Source: Xanthoparmelia taractica (lineage: Eukaryota; Ascomycota; Lecanoromycetes; Lecanorales; Parmeliaceae). From it: a DNA stretch of 64,000 nt. The notes beneath the pieces were generated by a model. It had not been told where the DNA came from and ran no database searches. It saw nothing but the letters and a program-made list of their open reading frames with translations. Both the position numbers and the translations under genes were made by a program. This document shows, piece by piece, positions 55,189-64,000 of the stretch (position 1 is its first letter; each line of letters begins with the position of its first letter). The DNA lies in the NCBI GenBank assembly GCA_033085395.1, contig JANQBS010000029.1:124001-188000 (forward strand), in the 5' to 3' direction.

Positions 55189-57150
55189 ATGAAAGCGATT
55201 CGTCGCTCCATAAAAGGAGAGAAAGATACCAAACAGGTCCATCATACCTCCCTAACCCCCAAGAGCGTCCTCGCCATAGTCCCCCCAAAGAAGGTGTGCG
55301 CTTTGCGATCCATGCATATAGAATGGACTTGAAAAGCTTACTGCTCAATCCAGGTTATCAAAGCGCTCTTCGACTACAACCCAGATCCCAACAATACGCA
55401 AGAGCTAGGGTTCGCAAAAGGCGATTTCTTCCATGTCATCAGCAGGGAAGACGACCCAAATTGGTACGAAGCGTGCAATCCATTGATACCGAGTGCTCGG
55501 GGACTCGTTCCAGTATCCTACTTCGAGGTCATCGGGAAGACGGAAGGCGGCAGACAGAGCGGTGGCTCGGCAACATCAGGCTCAAGCAATATAATCTCAA
55601 ACGATTCACGGCACGCCGAAAAGCCTACCCATGCGCGCCACGGATCGGCAACAGAACCAGGCAAACAAGGTCACAGCAGGATGTCAGGCGCCGGGAAGGG
55701 GGCAGGGGCGATGGTGTACGGCATCGTGCAGTACGATTTCAGCGCTGAGAGGCCAGACGAGCTGGAAGCCAAAGCAGGGGAAGCTATCATTGTGATTGCA
55801 CAGTCGAATCCAGAATGGTTTGTGGCAAAGCCGATCGGAAGACTGGGTGGCCCAGGTCTCATACCGGTATCGTTCATCGAGATCAGAGATATGGCCACAG
55901 GGCAGGCTGTGCCAGACGCTCAAGGCGCTGTGACTAGAGCAGGAGTACCCAAGGTGGAGGAGTGGAAGAAGATGGCCGCGGACTATAAGAATAGTAGCAT
56001 TACGCTGGGGAAATTTGAAACAGGTAACCCGGGGCCGAAAGATTCGGAGGGTATGAGCCTCAACCCCGAAAGTAATGGTGGTCCATACGTACGTGTCGCA
56101 GAGGCTCAAATGCTCAGCAACTACTAACTTGATTGCCAGAATCATCATCAGAGGCAGCTATCAAGGGGTAACCAGAATGGCTACGATAGACGATCACAGC
56201 GCTCCGGGCTTGCCCCAATATCCGCCTCAATACCGCGATACATTTTCGAAAATGACAAATACTGGTACATAATCGAATGCCAAATGGAAGATGGGCGACA
56301 TTGGGAGCTCTCCCGCATCTACCAGAAGTTCTATGATTTTCAGATTGCTCTTCTACAGCAGTTTCCCAACGAAGCGGTCGCTCCACCCGGCGGCAAAAGG
56401 GTGTTGCCGTTTATGCCTGGGCCAGTCACGTATGTCACAGACGCCATCTCGAATGGCAGGAGAGAGTCCCTCAATCAATACGTCAAAGAGCTCCTGGCAT
56501 TACCGCCCTACATCTCACAATGCGCTCTTGTAAGGGAACTGTTCGCCCCTCGGGAGGGCGACCACGAACTGGACCCTGACAGGGTCACTGAAGATTATCG
56601 GCATTCGAGCGGGTCGCAGCAATCTTCCTTCACCGGCAGCCTGTCACGGACAGCATCGAGGCAGTCATCTCAGGGGCAGATAAATGGCACAAACGGCTAT
56701 GGAGCCATGGGGCCACCGCCGCAGAAAGGCAATCACAGAAACCAGAACTCGGTACCAGCAACAAACGGGGTCCCTGCAGGACAACAGCAATACCGCAATC
56801 AACCAGATTATCAATATCAGAATACAGTCAAACCTCAACCCTCTTCCATCACACAAGCTTCCGCAAACTCATCTGGCCCCAACAACTCGACTACCAATGT
56901 CAATGCATCTAGCGCGCTCAAAATCAAAGTCAGCTTCGAAAATGAAATGATTGCCATCAGAGTGCCAGGCGAAATTGGCTACCTGCAGCTGAAGGAGAAG
57001 TTGAGGGATCGACTAAAGATTTCAGACGATATCATCGTACAATATAAAGATGAGCCGACCGAGACCTTTTGCGAAATGCTAAGCGATCACGATCTGGATG
57101 CGGCGCTGAACAGGAACAAAAAACTGACACTATTTGTTCAATGTGCATAA
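55189..57150 (+). CDS. BEM1: Bem1/Scd2 polarity scaffold (SH3-SH3-PX-PB1)
   Basis: Exons 55189..55293, 55354..56088, 56140..57150; 616 residues. Domains in order: SH3 (about 36-95, VIKALFDYNPDPNN...GLVPVSYFEVI); SH3 (about 157-215, YGIVQYDFSAERPDEL...GLIPVSFIEI); PX (about 312-420, PRYIFENDKYWYIIECQ, RVLPFMPGP); a glutamine/asparagine-rich linker; and PB1 (538-616, LKIKVSFENEMIAIRV). The start MKAIRRSIKGEKD is conserved. Bem1 joins Cdc42, its exchange factor Cdc24 (through PB1) and PAK at growth sites; in moulds it also associates with the NADPH-oxidase machinery. It probably works with the chitin synthase and Bbc1 modules at hyphal tips, by family knowledge rather than linkage. Confidence 0.95.
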
Positions 57151-58204
57151 TCCTTTACGAGGTTCGGCTAAGAAATGAATGAAAACGGTGGGTTGAATCT
57201 CGGGTTGTCCCATTGGATATTTGCGCTGGCGTTCGGATCTCTTTCTCAATGTTAGCCGTTTTGCTATATGGACTTGTATTCGCTCATTATGTACTGCGTG
57301 GGAATCTACTCTAGATTTTGGTGGTTCTGTGCGAGCATTGACAAGGAGCTTCTGATGGGAGGGTGAATACGGAGCCAGATGATTGATATTCAACGAGAGA
57401 GAGCGCCTGGGTGCGAGGTCCCTACAGAAACATGAAAATACGTGAAATATTTACCTTTCCCCCAATCTCTATACCAGAATCCTCTTTCCTTCATAGAGGT
57501 TTTTCATTCCCCCCTGATCTTTGCTCTCTACCACCTTTCTCATGATCCTCCGCGCATCGCTTGTTCGCCCGGTTCTACTGCCTTCCCTAGTTGCGAACGG
57601 CCGGGCGGGAAAGAGAAATCCACGGTCCGCGGGATGGTATTCCAGGGGTAAGGGACTTCTGGAATGTCGAAGAGGGTGCTCCATGTTATGTCGGTGGGAG
57701 CGATGATGCTGCTACTGCCGCCGTAGAAGCTGAATGCCGGAAGTAGAGGGGTTGTCCTGAGGGGGGACGGGGGTGAGTGACGACGACGGCACTGTATGGT
57801 GGAAGCCATAGACGATTTATGGGTCTCATTTTTAGGCGATTATAATCATTGTGTGATCGTGATCGTGGCGTAAGGAGTAGCCATGTAACATGTCACCTTT
57901 TGGCAATTCTGAGTTATTATATGGTCAAAGCGCAACAGAGATTGAAAATAGGAGGCAGTTGAAGTTTCTATAGTTTGAACTACACCTCCGCGGAAGGGAC
58001 CGAGCCGTTCAGGCTGAACGAGGCGGCTATCAAGTATCAACCAGCTCATTACCATTCTCATAGAGATGTCGGCATGCTCCGGACGAATGCTTAGGAGCCA
58101 GCCATGATCTGCTATTGATGCTCGATGTTTGAAACATCACAGCCTATGCTTTCTTGGGTTGACAGGAAGTTTAAGACTCTGGTGACTCCAATCACCCACA
58201 GGCT
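57151..58204. other. intergenic interval, about 1.05 kb
   Basis: A 90-codon minus frame with ATG (57540-57809) is the only candidate; it has no recognisable domain and I leave it uncalled. Otherwise BEM1 3' region and AFG1 promoter. Confidence 0.4.
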
Positions 58205-60082
58205 ATGGGACCAGCAGTACCATTTGTGCCTCTGTTGGCTTTTAGACATGCCCTCTTGAAGTCACAAGCGACGACAGCTAGGGGCCTTCGCCGGACTCTA
58301 TGTTATGAATGCCTCCAGAATACTGCGTCAGTGATAAGGTTGGGAGGTCGTAATGGCACCGTACCACGAATAAAAGCATTTCCTAGGAGATCGCTACATA
58401 TACAAAAGCCGGGTTCGGGATTCAACAGGGCCATGGCCACAGTGAGCCATTGTGAGACTTGCATAGAGCGTGCAGCATAGTCGCGGGCTGATGCTTGCTC
58501 CAGCAAACCCCGACATGTGGGGTCCCCTCAAGGAGTATGATGAGCGAGTACAAACAGGCCAGCTCAGAGAGGATGAGCATCAGCGTGGTATAGTGTGACA
58601 AAGCGCCCTGCAGCCTGCCATGCTGAGATTTATGAATGACAGGGATCGTGCAGAGCCTCCAGGATCTTCATGATATGCTCATCGACTATCACCCCCCTAA
58701 AGTCGTGCATCCAAGCATCGAGTCTTTGAAGCCGCCTTCGCGGTCCTTTCTAGGATCTTTGTTCCACCGCAAGCCTCCTAAAAAACGTACCCAAATACCT
58801 CCAAATCTACCCAAGGGGCTTTACATGTTTGGCGATGTAGGTAGTGGGAAGACGATGTTAATGGATATGTTTTATGATACTCTGCCACATAATATCACTT
58901 CCAAGACGCGTATACATTTTCACAATTTTATGCAGGATATACATAAGAGATTACACGCGATGAAGATGGAGCACGGGACCGATCTGGATGGTGTACAATA
59001 TGTTGCTGCTGATATTGCTGAGAAGGGGAGGGTGCTCTGTTTTGACGAGTTCCAATGTACAGATGTTGCTGATGCTATGATTTTGAGAGGGTACAAGGCG
59101 CCACCGTCTTTTCAAGGTGCAACATCTGACAGGGTGCAGTCTACTTGAGGCTCTAATGTCTCACGGAGTAGTCCTCGTTACTACGTCGAATCGGCACCCT
59201 GATGACCTGTACAAAAACGGCATTCAACGCGAGTCGTTCATACCCTGTATAAACCTTCTCAAGACTCGTCTCAGAGTCCTGAATCTTGACTCTACCACTG
59301 ATTACAGAAAAATACCGCGGCCACCTTCTGGTGTTTATCACCACCCTCTTGACAAAGCTGCCATCACCCACGCTGACAGGTGGTTCCGATTCTTTGGTGA
59401 CTTCGAGAATGATCCGCCTCACGCGACTAGCCAGCAAGTCTGGGGAAGAAATATCGAGATCCCCAAGGCCAGTGGGAGTGCGGCCATGTTTCGATTCGAT
59501 GAATTGATTGGGAGAGCGACCGGCGCTGCCGACTATCTAGAGCTGATGAGGAGCTACCATGCATTCGTGATCACAGGGGTACCGGGTATGACGCACCGGG
59601 AAAGGGACTTGGCGAGGAGGTTTATAACTTTCATTGACGCTGTCTACGAGAGTCGGGTAGGACTCCATATCCGGGTAACGTACATGCATTGTCGTCGCTA
59701 ATCAAAGTAACAGGCGAAGTTGGCCCTTACCACTGCAGTGCCCCTTTTCCAGCTCTTCATGTCACCCGAGGAAGTTGACGAGGCCCTAGAGGGCGGCAGG
59801 AAGACTGGCTCGGTCAAGCATGCAGAGGATCACGAAGGCGTGGATGATGTGATGCGGCAGATGATGGACGATCTCGGCATGAGCATGAACATGCTGAAAA
59901 ACAGCAGCCTCTTTTCCGGGGACGAAGAGAGGTTCGCCTTCTCCAGGGCGTTAAGTAGGCTGAGTGAGATGGGAGGCCAGGAGTGGGTGGAGCGGGGATT
60001 GGGTATGGAGCACAGAGGGGGCTTGAACGAAAAATTGGGTTGGCAGAGGGTAAGATCTAGATGGAGAGAAGACAGCATGTGA
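58205..60082 (+). CDS. AFG1: mitochondrial AAA ATPase Afg1 (LACE1/AFG1L)
   Basis: Exons 58205..58451, 58504..58587, 58643..59090, 59140..59656, 59714..60082; 554 residues. The N-terminus is arginine/serine-rich with few acids, fitting a mitochondrial presequence. GPLKEYDERVQTGQL and RGIVQSLQDLHDML precede the Walker A motif GDVGSGKT (174-181). Walker B is VLCFDEFQCTD, and LMSHGVVLVTTSNRHPDDLYKNGIQRESFIPCI is diagnostic of this family. The C-terminus carries DLARRFITFIDAVYESR. Afg1 acts in the inner membrane/matrix on turnover of misfolded respiratory subunits. Confidence 0.93.
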
Positions 60083-60718
60083 TTCTCATGATACGCTGCT
60101 GGGCTGGGCTATTACGCCAGGATTGCAGTACGTACCTGCACAGGGCGTCGAAAAAGGATTTATTAAGTTGCGCCTTCTTTTTGATAGTATTTTACAAACA
60201 TCCAATCGGATTGTCGATGATTGCGCCGCAGCAAGGATAGGGTCTTAGTCTGACGCGCATTATGTGATTATGCGAGTGCGAGGATCTCGATACTGCCGTC
60301 CGTCTGCCACGAGGTGAAGGCGCGCAATGCGGAAAGGAGGCCAGCGGAGAGATGGAGAGTTGCAGAAGAGTCAAAGCGTACGAGTAGTACTACTATTATT
60401 ATAAGTGTTTTTGAATGCAAGACCAATTGTTCGAATATCAAGATGCCTCAAGATATGGAGATGGCCTACTGTACCTTAAACTCCATACTTGTGCCTGCCC
60501 TGGTTTGCGCCGTCTTAGCGCGCAGCCACGGAGTAATGTACCAAGTAGCTTGCTGCTTGCGTGGGACAGACAGCCTTTCTCTCGCCATCTTCTTCTGCTT
60601 CTTTTCTAATCTTCTTGATCAATTGCAGCAATCTTCAAGTCCATAATGAGTTGGTCCAAGTGCGGAGGATTTTCACCTATCTAATCGCCTGTTTTGAAGA
60701 TCAAAGCTATAAACAAAC
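60083..60718. other. intergenic interval, 636 bp
   Basis: AFG1 3' region and promoter of the lactonase-like gene. A 110-codon plus frame at 60314-60646 starts at GTG and is not accepted. Confidence 0.4.
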
Positions 60719-62082
60719 ATGTCTCTCTGGCATCGTCCCAAAACATCGGACGGCAATTTACTCACTCCAGGTCGCAAGGTCTCCTTTTCCAACTCATCCA
60801 AATCTTCCCACAAAAGAGATAGCGGTAGACCCTCCACAGCCTCTAATTCTCGCCCCTCTTCTCCTGCTGCCCCGCAGCGAAGAGTTGCTTCTCAACAGAG
60901 AACCTCGTCCTCGACAAGAGCTTCCTCTCAACACACGTGGGGAGACAACCGGAACCTTCAGCGCATCAATCGGCAAAGTGAGGCTTTGTGGCAGTATGTG
61001 AACTTTTAGACTCCATGTGCACCATCTCCGACTGACCACATGGAAGATCCACCCTCGTATCTCCTACAGCCCCACAGCCTAAACCTTTTCTCATCTATCA
61101 CGACTCCTTCCTTCCCCTCTTGGGCCCAAATCCGACTCTTCAGCTCCTGATACATGACCCGCGCGCTCCTTACTTCCACGAAGCTGGCGTCTTCCATCCT
61201 CCGACTAATACTCTCTTCATAACCTCGAATCAGCTTGAAGACCAGTCTCCAGAGGCAGTCACCACTCGCAACAAAACAATCGTAATCACAAAAATTGAAT
61301 TCTTCTCTCCTACCGATTTCACGCGCGACAAAGTACGATGCCCAGAGCGCAATTACATGGCCAATGGAGGTACCAACTACCGCGATGGCCTCATACTCTG
61401 CGCGCAAGGTTCACTACGTGAACCCTCTGGCCTTATATATATGGAAGCCAAACGACCCCACAAAACCACTACTCTCCTCAACAATTATCACTCACGCCCC
61501 TTCAACTCCCCCAATGACGTTGTTGTCCATTCTGACGGCTCTATCTGGTTCACGGATCCGATCTACGGCTATGAGCAAGGTTTCCGACCCAAACCACAAC
61601 TACCGCAGCTCGTTTACCGCTTTGACCCCAGTACAGGCGACATCAGAGTGGTAGCGGATGGTTTCGGCAGGCCAAATGGCATCTGTTTCTCTCCAGACGA
61701 AACTAGAATCTACATCACCGACACTGATCTTATCCACGGCGACGGCAGCACCGACTACCGTCGCGCTGCCACAATCTACGCATACGCCGTGCTCTGGGAA
61801 CATGACTCGCCCTACTTGACTAACCGCCGAGTGTTTGCTTATGCTGATACGGGTGCGCCGGATGGCATTAAGTGTGACGTGTTCGGGAATGTATACAGCG
61901 GCTGTGGAGACGGGGTAAATGTCTGGAATCCGGCCGGGATGCTGATTGGGAAGATACAGATTGATGGTGGTTGTGCGAATTTCTGCTTTGGGAGGAACGG
62001 CGAGATATGGTGTTTCGGAGAGTATAAGCTTTGGAGGGTGAAGATGGGGGATGAGACGAGAGGGGCATTGTTAGGGGTTTGA
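60719..62082 (+). CDS. SMP-30/gluconolactonase-like beta-propeller protein
   Basis: Exons 60719..60993 and 61047..62082 (intron 53 nt, phase 2, branch CTGACC); 436 residues. The first 92 residues are serine/arginine-rich and disordered. The propeller follows: FHEAGVFHPPTNTLFITSNQ, RPFNSPNDVVVHSDGSIWFTDPIYG, RPNGICFSPDETRIYITDTD, and GAPDGIKCDVFGNVYSG with the usual metal-binding acid and asparagine positions. Such enzymes hydrolyse lactones. Fungal homologues usually carry a signal peptide; here there is none, so an intracellular role is likely. The joining of exon 1 is supported by phase and by recovery of FLIYHDSFLPLLG before the propeller. Confidence 0.82.
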
Positions 62083-62981
62083 GAGGGAGGAGAAAGGGAG
62101 CGAAGTCAGCAATTTATCGATGAAGGAAAGTGTTGTGCATGATACAAGTGCATGCGATGGGGATGGTACTACGTCTCCAAACATATATGGGTATGAACAT
62201 AGGGGAAGAGCGTGCCGAGTATTGTCGTCGACACGATAACAGGTTGATGACCATAATGAGCGTTTGATGGTATGGTTGGGAGGATCAGTGGCTCCTTACG
62301 GAGTAGATGATTTGCGCATTGATATCAAACTATATAGCGAGGAGAGTGATTGGATTATCTGAACAGGCCAATGAATGAGTGACTAGCAGGATCAAGGTTT
62401 TGGAGGACAGACCAGACACACTGCAAGAGTAAAGTCAATGGGTATATAAGTATACGTACAGTCACTACACCATCGTACCAGCGCCCATTAGAAATATAAT
62501 ATACCACACCAACAACACTACCTGAGGTGTTGTTTTTTAAAGAATGATATGCGTGTGGTCTTTTTCCTTGATGACTGAGCTTTAGTTAGTTCTCGACAAA
62601 CAGTTGAGCTATTCTTTAGTATTCCTTTTGATTTCTCTCTTTGGCATGGTCAAAACAGAGAAAGAAGTATTTGCACGGACGAGACGTTGGATTGATAGCC
62701 AACTTTAGCGCGGAGATAATCTGATAACGTGCCCCGCACCTAGAGTACTTTCTGATATACAAGGTTGCACTCTACCAACTCTGAGCCCTCTAGGTTACTT
62801 TTCTTTCTGTTCAAGCTCATTCTGGAAGCATTCCTTGATCGTCATCTGCCTGGCTAACGCTGTGGCAGAGAAGAACAATAGAGGCTGTCTTACCACCCGG
62901 GCTTACTGCACCTTTAATCCCGCAGGCTGACCTCGGGCGACACAACGACGCTATAACATGACCTTCTAGCCCCTCAACATC
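62083..62981. other. intergenic interval, 899 bp
   Basis: No gene, RNA or repeat supported. AT-rich stretches near 62480-62640. Confidence 0.4.
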
Positions 62982-64000
62982 ATGCTTTCATCTCGCAAGA
63001 CCCTTGAGCCTCGGGGCTTGCAAATCTCGACCTCAAGAATCATCCTGTTGAGCCAATCAGGAATCAGTCGTCGCCCGCCATCCTCCGTCCCCTCCTTTCG
63101 CCGTGATCTCTCATGGGGCTCGAAACGCAAGGACCCAACGAGCCGTGTAGGGAAAGTATGCGAAGGCTTCAGCACTCAAGATTTTGCTGGCAAAATCCTG
63201 ACTCGGAAGCAAATCTACCGGAGCACGTTCTGGGGTAATCACCATCTTCGCCGATACCTTCCCAGGTACGTCCCAATACAAGAGTGGCGATTTTCAAGCT
63301 CTTGGGGAAACAAGCCGGAGACCCACTCTCGCAAAAGGAATGATGCGGAGGCAAATGAAGAAGACGATTGGTATTCGAGGTGGGAGAAGCAAAAGTTGAG
63401 ACAATACGATGACTTCATGAAGAGAGTAGAGCATGATCCATATACAGCTCTGTTTGGCAAGAGTTGGCTGAACTTTAGTGGGGAAGATAATGAGCCCAGA
63501 GCAGCGAGGACCTCTTCTCGTGATTCTCCTAAAGGGACATCCAAGCCAAAGACTGAAAGAAATCCGGGGAACGGGCCCTCGAGACCAAAGTCCAATAACA
63601 TGAAAATCCCCGTGGATCGGGACATCGGTGGAAGACCATCAAAGAGCGAACCGATGCCTACTCCCGAACGTGATCAGGAATACGAGATTGATCCAATCAC
63701 AAATCGCAGAGTTTCAAAGGCGTCTCCCTCTCCAGCGTCTGCATTGGGGCATACTAAAGCCCAAGTCAAGGACGGAGAGCGAGACTCCGAACCCTTCTAC
63801 AAATGCTGGGCCCTGGTCCCACGTACTCCATCGGGCCATCGCCTTGTCATGGTAGAGCATGCGCAGGTTTGGTCAAGCTCCAACGCGCCAAGCAAAGACA
63901 CTCCTATCAAGCCACACAATACAAGACTATGGCTTCCACGGGAAGGTTCCGTAGAACACCAGGAGCCTAAAGTAGATCCTCAACCTATACTTCAGACTCA
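62982..64000 (+). CDS. unknown protein, 3' truncated by window edge
   Basis: The frame is open from the ATG at 62982 to the last base: 339 complete codons plus two bases, with no stop. The N-terminus (MLSSRKTLEPRGLQISTSRIILL...RRPPSS) is basic and serine-rich, so a mitochondrial presequence is possible. Next comes an aromatic/basic region (YRSTFWGNHHLRRYLPRYV, DDWYSRWEKQKLRQYDDFMKRVEHDPYTALFG). After that it is disordered, with YEIDPITNRRV near residue 245. The text after about residue 265 reads less like the rest and may include an unspliced intron. I do not recognise the family. Confidence 0.65.
   Translation, partial: MLSSRKTLEPRGLQISTSRIILLSQSGISRRPPSSVPSFRRDLSWGSKRKDPTSRVGKVCEGFSTQDFAGKILTRKQIYRSTFWGNHHLRRYLPRYVPIQEWRFSSSWGNKPETHSRKRNDAEANEEDDWYSRWEKQKLRQYDDFMKRVEHDPYTALFGKSWLNFSGEDNEPRAARTSSRDSPKGTSKPKTERNPGNGPSRPKSNNMKIPVDRDIGGRPSKSEPMPTPERDQEYEIDPITNRRVSKASPSPASALGHTKAQVKDGERDSEPFYKCWALVPRTPSGHRLVMVEHAQVWSSSNAPSKDTPIKPHNTRLWLPREGSVEHQEPKVDPQPILQT

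Noticed and set aside
57540..57809. 90-codon minus-strand frame with ATG downstream of BEM1
   Set aside because: No domain, no orthologue I recall and no supporting context; it could be chance.

Overview
The window is nuclear DNA of a filamentous ascomycete (Pezizomycotina). The evidence is short GT-AG introns (about 47-118 nt, mostly 50-60) with CTGAC/CTAAC-type branch sites, compact single genes on both strands without operons, and a gene set typical of moulds: class III-like chitin synthase, Hos3 deacetylase, Bem1 and Bbc1 scaffolds, the mitoribosomal protein Mrp51 and a Qdr-type MFS transporter. I cannot place it below subphylum level.

Layout. 1-4.3 kb: the 3' part of a family X DNA polymerase converges on DNA ligase I, both DNA-repair or replication enzymes. 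4.3-9.7 kb: gene-poor, AT-richer DNA holding a long inverted repeat, a P450-like scrap, a tRNA-Arg(TCT) interrupted by a GT-AG insert, a 145-bp MITE and a broken reading frame. 9.7-39.3 kb: dense housekeeping. It contains syntaxin-18/Ufe1, aspartate aminotransferase, an MFS drug transporter, an AP-complex beta adaptin, EMC4, Bbc1, Rtr1, ribosomal protein eS17, Mrp51, chitin synthase, Hos3, a small cysteine-rich secreted protein and queuine tRNA-ribosyltransferase. 39.3-44.9 kb: smaller fungus-specific genes, including a dsRNA-binding-like protein recovered by joining two exons. 44.9-49.1 kb: a repeat-rich island between two orphan coiled-coil genes. 49.1-64 kb: one orphan gene, Vps36, Thp3, Bem1, the mitochondrial ATPase Afg1, an SMP-30-like lactonase and a truncated unknown gene.

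Functional themes are polarity, membrane and wall growth (Bbc1, Bem1, AP beta, Ufe1, Vps36, EMC4, chitin synthase), gene expression (Rtr1, Thp3, Hos3, eS17, Mrp51, tRNA-Arg, TGT) and DNA maintenance. Most neighbours look functionally unrelated, as is usual in fungi.

The two most unusual observations are as follows. First, a tRNA-Arg(TCT) gene becomes a perfect cloverleaf only when a 56-nt GTGAGT...CAG segment in the 5' anticodon stem is removed. Second, a two-box repeat module lies in the same orientation and order upstream of two orphan coiled-coil genes, with a third copy facing a short frame. All gene models here are read by eye; splice sites were checked for phase but not against transcripts.
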